This document shows positions 16,519-25,555 of a stretch of DNA of 64,000 nucleotides, one piece after another. The position numbers were made by a program, and so were the translations under genes. Below the pieces are notes generated by a model. The model was not told where the DNA came from. It did not search any database and saw only the letters and a program-made list of their open reading frames with translations. Location of the stretch: assembly GCF_001021385.1 (NCBI RefSeq), contig NZ_CP011773.1, forward strand, positions 3,410,001-3,474,000, given 5' to 3'. The stretch comes from Mycobacterium sp. EPa45 (GTDB lineage: Bacteria > Actinomycetota > Actinomycetes > Mycobacteriales > Mycobacteriaceae). Each line of letters opens with the position of its first letter. The first letter of the stretch is position 1.

Positions 16519-17046
16519 CTAAGCGCCGAGTTGGCTCTTGATCAACGCGTCCTGCTTCTGGCCGAACTCGATCACCAGATCGTTGGGCGCCGGGTCGGCG
16601 ACGGGGCCGGAGAACTCCAGTGCCGAAGCGGCATTGCCTTCGGTGAAATACAGAACGCTCAGCGATCGCGTGCCATCCGGGGACGTCCCGGTGATCAGTT
16701 GTCCGCCCTGTCCGACCGGAGCGGCCACCGACTTCTGGTTGGCGACCGGCGTGGCCGCCTGCGCCGAACTGATTGCACCGGCGGCGGCACCCGGATCACG
16801 CAACACCCATACGGTGTCGGTGATCGTGCGCCCGTCGCGGTGGGTGTAGACCGTCATGGCGCCGGGCTGACCGCCGGGGTTGAGGGTCGGCGGGCCCGCG
16901 GTATAGGCCAGCGAGTCGGTCACAATGTTCGGATCGATCAACAGGACGGTGTAATCACCGGGGTCGGCGGATGCCAAGCCGGCGCCAAGAGACATACCGG
17001 CCGACAACAGAGCGGCGGTCAGACCGCCGATACAACGAGAGTTCAT
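16519..17046 (-). CDS. Secreted mycobacterial protein of unknown function
   Basis: This 175-residue protein has a signal peptide (LTAALLSAGMSLGAGLASA, cleavage likely before DPGDY). The mature beta-rich domain contains YTVLLIDPNIVTDSLAY, YTHRDGRTITDTVWVL and LSVLYFTEGNAASALEF. No cysteines or catalytic motif stand out. It looks like one of the exported mycobacterial proteins of unknown function. It is on the same strand as, and 56 bp downstream of, a small Cys-rich secreted protein, so the two may be cotranscribed. Confidence 0.65.
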   Translation of the reverse strand: MNSRCIGGLTAALLSAGMSLGAGLASADPGDYTVLLIDPNIVTDSLAYTAGPPTLNPGGQPGAMTVYTHRDGRTITDTVWVLRDPGAAAGAISSAQAATPVANQKSVAAPVGQGGQLITGTSPDGTRSLSVLYFTEGNAASALEFSGPVADPAPNDLVIEFGQKQDALIKSQLGA

Positions 17047-17102
17047 ATTCGAAGTCTTCCGTTCAGGAAAGGAATGAATGACGGGTTATTCGGCGAAAGC
17101 GA

Positions 17103-17330
17103 TCAGCACGGGTAGCAACCCCAGCCGCGCCAGCCGTCGCGCCAGAAAAAGCCTGCGCCACAACCCATGTCGCCGGTTCCTCCTCGACAATCCAGCGCGG
17201 TGATCACCGGTGAATGCCCCGGGCCATACGGCGTGGGAGTGGTCGTCGATGCGGCATTGGCGGACACTGCGCCGGCCAGCGAACCGGCAATCATTCCTGC
17301 CGTCGCAATACCCAAGATGAATTTTCGCAT
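17103..17330 (-). CDS. Small Cys-rich secreted protein
   Basis: This 75-residue precursor has a clear signal peptide (KFILGIATAGMIAGSLAGAV, cleavage after SANA) and a mature part of about 50 residues. The mature part carries four cysteines (LDCRGG, DMGCGAG, GWGCYPC), so two disulfides are likely. It is Gly- and aromatic-rich at the end. The family is unknown to me; size and cysteines resemble small exported mycobacterial peptides. The reading frame shifted by one over the same DNA lacks a convincing start and signal. The 261 bp upstream (17331-17591) hold promoter-type sequence only. Confidence 0.65.
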   Translation of the reverse strand: MRKFILGIATAGMIAGSLAGAVSANAASTTTPTPYGPGHSPVITALDCRGGTGDMGCGAGFFWRDGWRGWGCYPC

Positions 17331-17591
17331 GAAAGTCGCTCCACATTAGGGTCGCGGTGAATAGGACCGTCCTACGGTACGTGAGCTATTGCGCCGGTCG
17401 CGGTAATTTCGGACGTGTTGGTCAATTTGTGTTGTACGCGAACTGACTCCGGCTTATGTCCAATGCCCCCACCGGCATGGGCCAGAAGTCCCTGTCGGTA
17501 AGCGCGGACACAGGAGAAGCTAATAGGGGTAATGGGGGTCGCCGGTGTATTGACGCTCGAGTCATGAGCACCGCCGTCGAAAGGTGCAGAT

Positions 17592-17849
17592 ATGAACGAC
17601 GTGCTCGCAGAACGCAATTACGCGTGGCGGATGATCCGTGCCGCGCGGATATCGCACGCGGATGGCATCAATGCCGATGGTGCGCAGAATCGCCGTATCG
17701 ACATCGGTCTACTGCTCGGCGAGGCTCTCGAAGCCGGACTGGACCGCGCCGAGATCATTCTCGAACTCGCCGACCTCGGAGCGCGCATGTATGCGCTGTG
17801 CAATCCCGACGAGCTCGTCGTCGCCGATGCCGAAGGCTGTCTGACTTAA
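17592..17849 (+). CDS. Small helical protein of unknown function
   Basis: This 85-residue soluble protein is mostly helical ([39 protein letters not shown]), with no signal peptide or known motif. An AAGG site 9 nt before ATG 17592 supports the start. Its TAA stop overlaps the convergent cinA stop through the palindrome TTAA at 17846-17849. The function is unknown and I can offer no family. Confidence 0.55.
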   Translation: MNDVLAERNYAWRMIRAARISHADGINADGAQNRRIDIGLLLGEALEAGLDRAEIILELADLGARMYALCNPDELVVADAEGCLT

Positions 17850-19108
17850 GCCAATCCGAGCAGAGTTCGCCGCAGTAGGTGCATTGCCACTGTGGTGGAC
17901 CGCTCTCTGATGTCTGCGCGCTCACCGGGTAGCCGAACCGAGCGGCTGACCGTCGTGCCGTCACCCAGCATCACGCAAAAACACACCGTCCCTACCGGTT
18001 TGGCTTCCGTCCCGCCACCCGGCCCGGCGATACCGGTGATCGCGACCGCGGTATCTGCGCCGAACCGGCGTAACGCCCCGGCGGCCATGGCCTCGGCCAC
18101 CTCCTGGGAGACCGCGCCGCGGGTGTCGATGAGCGCGCGATCGACCCCCAGCACATCCACCTTCGCCTCGTTCGCATAAGCCACCACCGCACCTGCCACG
18201 TAGGCCGACGAACCGGCCTGGTCGGTGAGCCGTGCCGCCAGCAAGCCCGCCGTGCACGACTCCGCCGTCACGATGCGCCGCCCCGCCAACAGTCGCGCGA
18301 CCTGATCATCGACCAGGGAGCCATCCTCAGAGAACACCAGTTCACCGTGCCGGGCCCGGATCAGTTCCATCAGCTGCGCATAGGCCGGCGCGCTGTGCGG
18401 TTCGTAGCGGGTGACCATTTCCACCTCGCCACGGCGCAGGCAGGTGGTCTCCAGGTCGGTGAAGCCCGGCAGCGCCTCGGCTTCGCGCAAGGTCTCGGCC
18501 AACCCGGACTCGGCCAGCCCGAACATCCGGACCGTCTCCTGGCGGTAGACGGTCCGCCCGGCGACGGCCTGCTGGAAGGCCTCATCCGCGACGGCGGCCG
18601 GCCACATCGCCTGAAGTTCACGCGGCGGGCCGGGAAGCACCAGCACCGTCGGCGAACCAGGGACGACGACGCCCGGCGCGGTTCCCACCGGGTCGAGGAC
18701 GTGGGCGCCGACCGGCACCATCGCCTGTTTGCGGTTGGCCGCACGCACCGCATCGAAATCGACACCGGTGAAGCGCGCCATCAGATTCCGCAGGATCGCG
18801 GCGATCCTGGCTTCCAGTTCCGCGTCGAGCGCCAGTTCGCGTCCGCAGAAGCGCGCCACGATTTCCACGGTCATGTCGTCGGCGGTCGGGCCGAGGCCAC
18901 CGGTGGTGACGATCAGGTCGACGCCCTCGGCGGCGAGGAAGCGAAGCTGTGCTTCGATGTCGGCGGGCCGGTCGCCGCAGATCGTGATGTGGGCCAGCTC
19001 GACGCCCAGTTCCAGCAGGCGGTCGGCCACCCAAGGGCCGTTGCGATCTGCGACGCGCCCCGTCAGGACCTCGGTGCCAGTGACCACGATTCCCGCGCGC
19101 ACGCTCAT
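17846..19108 (-). CDS. cinA: CinA-family protein (MoCF domain plus NMN/nicotinamide-nucleotide amidase)
   Basis: The 420-residue two-domain CinA has an N-terminal COG1058/MoCF-type domain ([26 protein letters not shown]) and a C-terminal CinA/PncC domain ([37 protein letters not shown]). PncC-type domains deamidate nicotinamide mononucleotide in NAD recycling, and the N-terminal domain has ADP-ribose pyrophosphatase activity in characterised homologues. Both motifs are intact and the length is normal. TAATCT lies 7 nt before ATG 19108 and suggests a leaderless promoter. It is downstream of, and 24 bp from, the PH-like gene. Confidence 0.88.
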   Translation of the reverse strand: MSVRAGIVVTGTEVLTGRVADRNGPWVADRLLELGVELAHITICGDRPADIEAQLRFLAAEGVDLIVTTGGLGPTADDMTVEIVARFCGRELALDAELEARIAAILRNLMARFTGVDFDAVRAANRKQAMVPVGAHVLDPVGTAPGVVVPGSPTVLVLPGPPRELQAMWPAAVADEAFQQAVAGRTVYRQETVRMFGLAESGLAETLREAEALPGFTDLETTCLRRGEVEMVTRYEPHSAPAYAQLMELIRARHGELVFSEDGSLVDDQVARLLAGRRIVTAESCTAGLLAARLTDQAGSSAYVAGAVVAYANEAKVDVLGVDRALIDTRGAVSQEVAEAMAAGALRRFGADTAVAITGIAGPGGGTEAKPVGTVCFCVMLGDGTTVSRSVRLPGERADIRERSTTVAMHLLRRTLLGLA

Positions 19109-19115
19109 ACCGGCG

Positions 19116-19121
19116 AGATTA
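19116..19121 (-). promoter_or_regulatory. -10 box of a leaderless cinA promoter
   Basis: On the minus strand TAATCT is followed by CGCCGGT and then ATG at 19108, a 7-nt spacing as in leaderless mycobacterial promoters. Confidence 0.5.
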
Positions 19122-19132
19122 CGCAGTAGCGA

Positions 19133-19597
19133 TCAGGCCACGGGATCGGGCTTGCGCCCGGTGGCCTCACCGAGAGCCTGCAGCCAAGCCGCAGTGTCCG
19201 TGACGTAGAAGCCGATCTCCCCGCCGGCAGTGCGCACCAGCAGGTGCGTCCAGCCGCCGGCGACGCTGCCCTTGAATGTCTTCGCCAGCCGCAGCCCGGT
19301 GATGGTGTCCAACGGAATGCTGATCGTGGTGCCGGTCAGCGTGAGGAAGACCAGACGCCGCCTCGTCAGGGCGATACGGCCGTTGTTCTTCACCGCCGGG
19401 TAGCCCGGTGCGGTGGCGCCCCGGTAGTTCCCCTTCTCGAATGGCCGGATGACGGTCTCGACCGCCAGTTCACTCGTCAGCTGTCCGGAGGCGGCGCGGT
19501 ACTTGCCTCGGTAGATCAGCACGATGACGCCGGCGATCAGTCCGAGCACCACGGCGATGCCGACCACCAACGCGCCGATCTGTACCGCGATGTTCAT
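19133..19597 (-). CDS. Single-pass membrane protein with PH/GRAM-like domain
   Basis: This 154-residue protein has one N-terminal transmembrane helix (residues about 5-28, ending at YRGKYR). The cytosolic beta-rich domain has the pattern NNGRIALTRRRLVFL-TLTGTTISIPLDTI-TGLRL, which resembles bacterial PH-like or GRAM-like domains. These often bind lipids or proteins at the membrane. No partner is known. It sits 12 bp after the GNAT fusion gene on the same strand and probably shares its transcript. Confidence 0.65.
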   Translation of the reverse strand: MNIAVQIGALVVGIAVVLGLIAGVIVLIYRGKYRAASGQLTSELAVETVIRPFEKGNYRGATAPGYPAVKNNGRIALTRRRLVFLTLTGTTISIPLDTITGLRLAKTFKGSVAGGWTHLLVRTAGGEIGFYVTDTAAWLQALGEATGRKPDPVA

Positions 19598-19609
19598 CCG
19601 GTCACCCGG

Positions 19610-20275
19610 TCAGCGCGGCGCCGCGCCGGGAGCGCGAACGACCAGCGGCACCGCGGGGAATGCGGCCGCCATCTCCGAGCGCGACTTCCGCAGGGCTGCC
19701 GTGCCGTAACCCTTCTTGCGGTGGTCGGGATGTATCCAGATTCGCACGTTGACCTCCCCGCCGACCAACTCGCCGAACACCAGGCCAACCTTGTCCTCGC
19801 CGTCGATGGCGACGAACCAGGCCGCCTCCTCGGCGCTCAATCTGTCACGCGCCAAGCGGATTTCGTCGTCCAGATTTCCGGCCGGCGCGCCTGAACCGTC
19901 ACCCGCCGCGCCGACCTCCTGGGTACGGGTGGCGAAGATGTCGCGGTCGGACTCGTCGGAGAACGGACGCAGTTGCAGGCTCTCATCGGTACTGGCCGGC
20001 CGCTCCCCCAGGGTGAAGGACAGTTGGCTGTTGAGGTCGCGCAGTTCGGCGGTGATGCGGTCGCGCGAGTCCCGCGTCACCTGATCGAACGACAGGCCCA
20101 GGACGGCTTCGGTACCCCGGCGTGACGTGCCGAGTAGCGCGCTGACGGCAGTGATTGCAGAGTCCCGATTGTCAGAGGCGACGATCGCGTCGAGCACCTC
20201 GTGGCGGCGCTCGAGCGCGTTGAGTAGTGCATCGGCTATCTCGCGGCGGGCGGCGGCACGGTCTTGGGCGGTCAT
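19610..20275 (-). CDS. GyrA-like helical segment fused to a GNAT acetyltransferase
   Basis: In this 221-residue protein, residues about 8-80 (for example ADALLNALERRHEVLDAIVA and AVLGLSFDQVTRDSRDRITA) closely resemble the helical segment of DNA gyrase/topoisomerase IV subunit A. That is the stretch following the breakage-rejoining domain, with its typical ALD-x-DEVI, QAQAILDM and LERxxI pattern. Residues about 115-215 are a GNAT fold with VFGELVGGEVNVRIWIHPDH and the acetyl-CoA loop RKKGYGTAAL. A TACGCT -10 box 6 nt before ATG 20275 supports the start. The substrate is unknown; an inferred role could involve topoisomerase or an oligomer of this segment. Confidence 0.75.
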   Translation of the reverse strand: MTAQDRAAARREIADALLNALERRHEVLDAIVASDNRDSAITAVSALLGTSRRGTEAVLGLSFDQVTRDSRDRITAELRDLNSQLSFTLGERPASTDESLQLRPFSDESDRDIFATRTQEVGAAGDGSGAPAGNLDDEIRLARDRLSAEEAAWFVAIDGEDKVGLVFGELVGGEVNVRIWIHPDHRKKGYGTAALRKSRSEMAAAFPAVPLVVRAPGAAPR

Positions 20276-20281
20276 GGCCCC

Positions 20282-20287
20282 AGCGTA
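20282..20287 (-). promoter_or_regulatory. -10 box of a leaderless promoter for the GNAT fusion gene
   Basis: On the minus strand TACGCT is followed by GGGGCC and then ATG at 20275 (6-nt spacing). No Shine-Dalgarno sequence is seen. Confidence 0.5.
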
Positions 20288-20504
20288 GATCCGCCCGCCC
20301 GAGTTCGGCGGCGCTGCGCCGAACTCCGCGACTAACCTGGATCTCGGAGTCACGGTGCGGCCCGCACGCGAGCTCACTGTGCGACGTTGCACATGAACCA
20401 GATACGGCCATTGCGCCACCGCTCTGCCAAGATGAACGCGCGGCAGATGACCGGTTGCGCGACGGTGTCCTGTCGCGGATCTCGACAAGAGGAGTTTGGG
20501 GACG

Positions 20505-23261
20505 GTGGCGAAGACCTTCGGGACGCTGTCCGTCTTGCTGCTCTTGCTGCTCTGCGCGGGAGACCTGCGCGTGTTGGGCGGTCCGCAACCGCATCCCGCG
20601 CAAGACATCGAGCTGGCCGACGGCTGGCGGCTCACCTCGGCACAAGGCCTCGCCGCCGACGGCGCGACCATCTCGGCCGACGGTTATGACGCCGCGGCAT
20701 GGCACCCGGTGCGACGGATGCCGGCCACCGTTCTGGAGACGCTGCAGGACGACGGCGTGTACCCGAACCTCTATTACGGCAAGAACCTGCTCCAGGAGGT
20801 CCCGCAGGACCTCTACGAACAGGATTGGTGGTACCGCACCACCTTCACCGCACCGAGCGACTATCCGACCTACGTTCTGGACTTCCCGGGCATCAACTAC
20901 CGCGCCGAGGTCTGGCTCAACGGCCGTCGCGTCGCCGACAACCGGCAGGTCGTCGGCATGTACAACGACCACGAACTCGACGTCTCGCGCTGGATTCAGC
21001 CCGGCCAGCCCAACACCCTGGCCGTCAAGGTGACCCCCGAACGGGCCATCCAGGACGTCAGCGGCGTCGAACTCGCCGACAGCTGGTACGACTGGATCAA
21101 CTGGCGGTACCTGGGCTACCAGGGGCCCGACAAGAACCCGGCGAACGGCAATTCCTTCGTGCCCGACCGCAATGCCGGTATCTGGAAACCGGTGTACCTC
21201 AAGACATCCGGACGGGTGTCGATCGGTGAGGCCACGGTCAACACCGATCTCCCGCTGCCCGACACCGACAGCGCTCGGCTGACGGTCTACGCCCCGCTGC
21301 GCAACTACGGACGCGAAAAGATGCGCGGCGTATTGCGCACCTCGATCACCCGCGAGGGCAAAGCACCCATCCGCATCGACGAACCCGTGACGCTGATGCC
21401 CGGCGAGCAGCGTGAGGTCACGCTGAGCCCCGACCGTTTCGATGCCCTGATCGTCGACCACCCGGACCTGTGGTGGCCGTACACGATGGGGCAGCCGAAC
21501 CTCTACGACCTGAAGCTCGAGTTCGTGCAGAACGGCCAGGCCACCGAGGTGGCGACACAGAAGTTCGGCATCCGCACCATCACCCAGGGCCGCGACTCCG
21601 ACGACACGTTCGCCGACCTTGGCACCGGCGGCAACTTCTACCTCCAGGTCAACGGCAAGAACTTCCTGGTGCGCGGCGCCACGTACACGCCCGACCTGCT
21701 CTACAAGTACGACCCCGAGCGCGACGCCGCGATCCTGCGCTACGTCAAGGACCTCGGGCTGAACATGCTGCGACTGGAGTCCAAGATCTCGTCGCAGCGG
21801 TTCGTCGAGCAGGCCGACGAACTCGGCATCCCGCTGATGTACGGCTGGATGTGCTGCAACCAGTGGGAGAAGTGGCAGCAATGGGACGACGAGGATCGGC
21901 GCGTCTCGCAGGACAGCATGCGCTCGCAGATCGAGATGCTGCGCTCGCACGCCTCGGTGTTCGTGTGGGCCAACGGCAGCGACGGCCGGCCGCCGGCAGA
22001 AGTGCTGGCCGACTATCACCAGATCCTGTCCGACCTGCATTGGCAGAACGCCACCGTCGACACGGTGTCGTCGTTGAACCGCGACGCCGACGGCCAGCAG
22101 GTGTGGGACGGCATCCAGATGGCCGGCCCTTACACCTGGCGCCCACCGTCGTACTGGTTCGCCGGCCAGTACGGCGCGGCCCGCGGCTCCTCGGCCGAAC
22201 AGGGCGACAACGAACACATCCCACCGTTCGCGAGCCTGCAGAAGTTCATCCCGCCGGACAAGCTGTGGCCGATCAACGACACCTGGTTCTTCCACGCCGG
22301 ATCGGACCCGCAGAACTCGCGGTTGGCCAACGTCCAGCGGGTCATCGACCGCCGCTACGGGCCGTCCACCAACGCGCGGATGTTCGCCGACAAGGCGCAG
22401 CTGGCCCACTACGAGGCCACCCGCGCCCAGTTCGAGTCGTTCGCGGCCAACGGCTGGGACGGGCACAAGATGACGATCTACTGGATGCTCAACAGCCACT
22501 GGCCGTCGTTCTTCGGCAACATCTTCGACTACTACCTGCGTCCCGGCGGCGCGTACTACGGCGCCAAGAAAGGGCTGCAGCCGCTGTCGGTGGTGTTCGA
22601 CTCCTACGCGACCGGCAATCATCGCCAGGCCCGGGTGTTCGTGGTGAACCAGACGCCCGACACCCGCGAGAACCTGCGTGTCCGGGTGCGCATCTACGGC
22701 TTGAACGGCGCGCTGCGCGACGACCGGGCCGCCGACGACATCACCGTCGACCCGGGCGGCGCGGTGCAGGCGATGACGCTGCCGCCCGGGCCGGCCGACG
22801 CCCCCGTGTTCTTCGTGCGCGCCGAGCTCATCGACCCGTCCGGCAACGTCGTCGCGAACAACGTCTACTGGCAGTCCCGCCAGGCCGACGACGTCGGCCC
22901 GCCGGCCAACGATGCGGCGTTCAACTCCAATCAGGTCAGCTGGGCCGATATGACCGCATTGAACGCCATGCCGAAGGTGCCGCTGGACGTCAGCGCCACC
23001 GGCGGGGACGACGCCGGCCGCGACGTCACGATCAGCGTGCACAACCCGACGCGGGACATCGCCTTCTTCGAGCGCGCCGAACTGCTGACCGGCCCGCTCG
23101 CCGACGAGATCCTGCCGATCGAATACGACGACAACTATGTGACCGTGTTCCCCGGGGAGACGGTCCAGATCAAGGGCCGGGTACCGGACTCCGGGCCCGC
23201 CCCGGCGTGGGTCAGGGTCACCGGGTACAACAGCACACCGGTGGTCGCGCAGGTTCGCTGA
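20505..23261 (+). CDS. Membrane-anchored GH2 glycosidase, exo-beta-D-glucosaminidase (CsxA)-like
   Basis: This 918-residue GH2 enzyme has an N-terminal signal/anchor (LSVLLLLLLCAGD). A jelly-roll sugar-binding domain follows (YVLDFPGINYRAEVWLNGR), then an Ig-like domain, a TIM barrel and C-terminal beta domains. The barrel contains GWMCCNQWEKW and VFVWANGSDGRP; by pattern with CsxA-type exo-glucosaminidases, Asp493 of GSD would be the acid/base and Glu565 of SSAEQGD the nucleophile. The substrate (beta-glucosaminide, mannoside or another) is inferred. GTG 20505 sits 10 nt after AAGAGGAG; a TTG at 20496 is too close to it. A long open frame on the opposite strand is only a codon-bias shadow. 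Confidence 0.8.
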   Translation: MAKTFGTLSVLLLLLLCAGDLRVLGGPQPHPAQDIELADGWRLTSAQGLAADGATISADGYDAAAWHPVRRMPATVLETLQDDGVYPNLYYGKNLLQEVPQDLYEQDWWYRTTFTAPSDYPTYVLDFPGINYRAEVWLNGRRVADNRQVVGMYNDHELDVSRWIQPGQPNTLAVKVTPERAIQDVSGVELADSWYDWINWRYLGYQGPDKNPANGNSFVPDRNAGIWKPVYLKTSGRVSIGEATVNTDLPLPDTDSARLTVYAPLRNYGREKMRGVLRTSITREGKAPIRIDEPVTLMPGEQREVTLSPDRFDALIVDHPDLWWPYTMGQPNLYDLKLEFVQNGQATEVATQKFGIRTITQGRDSDDTFADLGTGGNFYLQVNGKNFLVRGATYTPDLLYKYDPERDAAILRYVKDLGLNMLRLESKISSQRFVEQADELGIPLMYGWMCCNQWEKWQQWDDEDRRVSQDSMRSQIEMLRSHASVFVWANGSDGRPPAEVLADYHQILSDLHWQNATVDTVSSLNRDADGQQVWDGIQMAGPYTWRPPSYWFAGQYGAARGSSAEQGDNEHIPPFASLQKFIPPDKLWPINDTWFFHAGSDPQNSRLANVQRVIDRRYGPSTNARMFADKAQLAHYEATRAQFESFAANGWDGHKMTIYWMLNSHWPSFFGNIFDYYLRPGGAYYGAKKGLQPLSVVFDSYATGNHRQARVFVVNQTPDTRENLRVRVRIYGLNGALRDDRAADDITVDPGGAVQAMTLPPGPADAPVFFVRAELIDPSGNVVANNVYWQSRQADDVGPPANDAAFNSNQVSWADMTALNAMPKVPLDVSATGGDDAGRDVTISVHNPTRDIAFFERAELLTGPLADEILPIEYDDNYVTVFPGETVQIKGRVPDSGPAPAWVRVTGYNSTPVVAQVR

Positions 23262-23356
23262 CACACGCGGCGCGACCTCGCTGACGTCGCGACATACGCG
23301 CGTGCCCTAGATTCGGTGGTGACGCCGCCGGAGAGACACCGTGGAAGGGACGGAGA

Positions 23357-24253
23357 TTGCTGCAGCACGCACTCGTCGTGGCAGCCGCCCTTGCCGGTGC
23401 GGTGTTCGCCGCCATCGGCATCGTGGTCCGTCAGCGGGCCACCATGGACGTGCCCGCCGACCAAGGTGTCAGCACCATGATGGTGTCGACGTTGTTGCGG
23501 CGCCGGCTGTGGTGGGCCGGCACCGCCTCCGCGGTGACGGGCTACGCGTTCCAGGCGGTCGCGCTGGCTTATGGCTCGCTGCTGTTGGTCGCCCCGCTCA
23601 TGGTGTCGGCGTTGCTGTTCGCGCTGCCGCTGAGCGCGCGGCTGGCCCACCGCCGGGTGTCCCGCGCCGAGTGGATGTGGGCCGTGGTGCTCACCCTCGC
23701 GCTGGCGGTATTCGTGTTGCTGGCCCGTACAAAGCCCGGTGACTACGACGGCGCGACGCTGCCTGCCGTGGTGGTGGCCGGGATCAGCCTGCTGTTCGTG
23801 GCGGGCTGCCTGCTGATAGCGCTGCGACTCTCGGACTGGCGGCGGGCGATCCTGCTGGCGGTTGGCGTCGGCGTCCTCTTCGGTGTGGTGGCCGTGCTGA
23901 CCAAACTCGTCATGCACATCGTGCGTGAAGGCAACATGGTGCGGCTGTTCACCTCACCGGTGCTATACGTCGTCCTCGCCGTCGGTGTTGTCGCAACCCT
24001 GCTGCAGCAGTCGGCATTTCACGCCGGGTCGTTGCGCGCGTCGGTGCCGGCGATGCTGGTCCTGGAACCGGTGATCGCGGTGTTGTTCGGTGAGGTGGTC
24101 CTCGGGGAGCACCTCGCGGTCACCAAACCGGTAGCGCTGGTGCTGGCCGTCGCCGTCGGGGCCATGGCCGCTGCCACCATCGCACTCGGACGTGACGAGG
24201 GTGCGTGGGAAGAGGAGCTCGAAGCGAGCGCCAAGAACCGCCCGCGCGGCTAG
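23357..24253 (+). CDS. DMT/EamA-family membrane transporter
   Basis: This 298-residue polytopic membrane protein has about nine to ten hydrophobic helices and the repeated EamA/DMT layout. Late in the sequence come RASVPAMLVLEPVIAVLFGE and LGEHLAVTKPVALVLAVAV, typical of drug/metabolite transporters. The substrate is unknown. The start is TTG 23357 preceded by GGAG 5 nt upstream. Its TAG stop shares the palindrome CTAG (24250-24253) with the convergent oxidoreductase gene. Confidence 0.75.
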   Translation: MLQHALVVAAALAGAVFAAIGIVVRQRATMDVPADQGVSTMMVSTLLRRRLWWAGTASAVTGYAFQAVALAYGSLLLVAPLMVSALLFALPLSARLAHRRVSRAEWMWAVVLTLALAVFVLLARTKPGDYDGATLPAVVVAGISLLFVAGCLLIALRLSDWRRAILLAVGVGVLFGVVAVLTKLVMHIVREGNMVRLFTSPVLYVVLAVGVVATLLQQSAFHAGSLRASVPAMLVLEPVIAVLFGEVVLGEHLAVTKPVALVLAVAVGAMAAATIALGRDEGAWEEELEASAKNRPRG

Positions 24254-24675
24254 GGCGCCCAGGGCCCGATGCCGCCGACGGCGTCGATCCGGATCCGGGT
24301 GAGGTATCCCGGTGGCGCGTCCTCGGGTGGGAACACCACGCCGTCGTCGGAGACCATCACCGACGCGAGTTGCCGCAGCAGTTCGGGCGCCCCGCCCTCG
24401 ACGATGCGGGCTGTGCCGGTCACCGCCAGATAGGGGCGTCGTACTTCGCCCGGCTCGCTCGAGATGATGGTCAGCGCGACGCGGCCGTCACGGCGCACGT
24501 TGCGGACCTTTTTGCGATCGGCCAGGCTTGCGACGACCAGTTCGTCGCCGTCCTCACCGCGTTGCAGTGCGACCCACACCAATGACACCTGTGGGCTGCC
24601 GTCCGGATTGAGGGTGACCAAGGTGGCGTCGGCACCGGAGCCGATCAGAGCGCGTGCCGCGGCGTTGAGCAACAT
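24250..24675 (-). CDS. PPOX-class F420-dependent oxidoreductase
   Basis: This 141-residue split-barrel flavin/deazaflavin protein of the pyridoxamine-phosphate-oxidase-like class shows the family start MLLNAAARALIGSGADATLV, then TLNPDGSPQVSLVW and KKVRNVRRDGRVALTI. Mycobacterial members use F420 or FMN/haem ligands to reduce quinones, aflatoxins or biliverdin-type substrates; the cofactor is inferred from family. ATG 24675 is chosen because longer reading has no family similarity. It is divergent from the HAD gene over 55 bp. Confidence 0.75.
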   Translation of the reverse strand: MLLNAAARALIGSGADATLVTLNPDGSPQVSLVWVALQRGEDGDELVVASLADRKKVRNVRRDGRVALTIISSEPGEVRRPYLAVTGTARIVEGGAPELLRQLASVMVSDDGVVFPPEDAPPGYLTRIRIDAVGGIGPWAP

Positions 24676-24730
24676 GTGAGTGTGCAACACCACACGGCGC
24701 CGGGCATTCCCACCTCGGCATGATGGTGTG

Positions 24731-25552
24731 GTGGCGCTGTCATCGGATCCACTGACCCAGATCGCCGGAAGCCCCCCGGGCCCGGCGGTCGGTGCGTTCT
24801 TCGACCTGGACGGCACCTTGGTCGCCGGGTTCACCGCGACCGCGCACGCCAGCGACCGGGTCCGGCGGGGGCAGGCCAGGATCGGCGAGGTGCTCGGGGT
24901 GATCGAGGCCTCCCTGCGCTACAAGCTGGGCCGGATGCAGTTCGAGCGGCTGCTGGTCCGCGCCGCGGGCTATCTGCGCGGCGAATCACTGGCCGAGCTC
25001 GATGAGATCGGCGAGCGGCTCTACGCCGAACAGATCGCCGCGCGGGTGTATCCGCTGATGCGCGATATCGTCGCCGCACACCGGGCGCGCGGACACACGG
25101 TCGTGTTGAGCTCGTCAGCCCTGACCATCCATGCCGAGCCGGTGGCCCGCGCGCTGGGCATCACCGACGTCGTCTGCAACACCTTCGAACTCGACGGCGA
25201 CGGCCGGTTGACCGGGACCATCACCAAGCCCGTCGTGTGGGGGCGACAGAAAGCCGCTGCGGTGCAACGGTTCTGCGAGTCCAACGGGATCGACCTGGCC
25301 CGCAGCTACTTCTACGCCGACGGCGACGAGGATGCCGCGCTGATGACGCTGGTCGGCCATCCGCGCCCGGTCAACCCGCGGCCGGGCCTGGCGGCGAAAG
25401 CTGCGGCGAACGACTGGCCGGTGCTGCGCTTGTCGCTTCCGGGCCGTCGCAGCAGCGCAGCCAATGCGATGGGCCACTTCCCCGCGCTGGGGCGCGCGGC
25501 CCTCGGCGCGGCGTTCGGGTCTCTGGCGCTGCGGACGCGCAGACGCGACTAG
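24731..25552 (+). CDS. HAD-IB family phosphatase
   Basis: This 273-residue haloacid-dehalogenase phosphatase has nucleophile motif FFDLDGTLV, motif II VVLSSSALT, the motif III lysine region and acidic motif IV ADGDEDAALM. The SerB/HAD-IB subfamily layout matches mycobacterial proteins related to the HAD half of PlsC-type acyltransferases, so a lysophospholipid or phosphoserine-like substrate is possible but unproven. GTG 24731 lies 6 nt after CATGAT, a near-consensus -10 box, again a leaderless pattern. It converges with the SDR gene, with stops 3 bp apart. Confidence 0.78.
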   Translation: MALSSDPLTQIAGSPPGPAVGAFFDLDGTLVAGFTATAHASDRVRRGQARIGEVLGVIEASLRYKLGRMQFERLLVRAAGYLRGESLAELDEIGERLYAEQIAARVYPLMRDIVAAHRARGHTVVLSSSALTIHAEPVARALGITDVVCNTFELDGDGRLTGTITKPVVWGRQKAAAVQRFCESNGIDLARSYFYADGDEDAALMTLVGHPRPVNPRPGLAAKAAANDWPVLRLSLPGRRSSAANAMGHFPALGRAALGAAFGSLALRTRRRD

Positions 25553-25555
25553 GGG

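Noticed and set aside
20172-23264. Very long (1030-codon) open frame antisense to the GH2 gene
   Set aside because: High-GC codon bias opens the opposite frame; the sense frame encodes a full GH2 protein with motifs, while the antisense one is low-complexity Val/Gly/Asp/Arg sequence with no domain.
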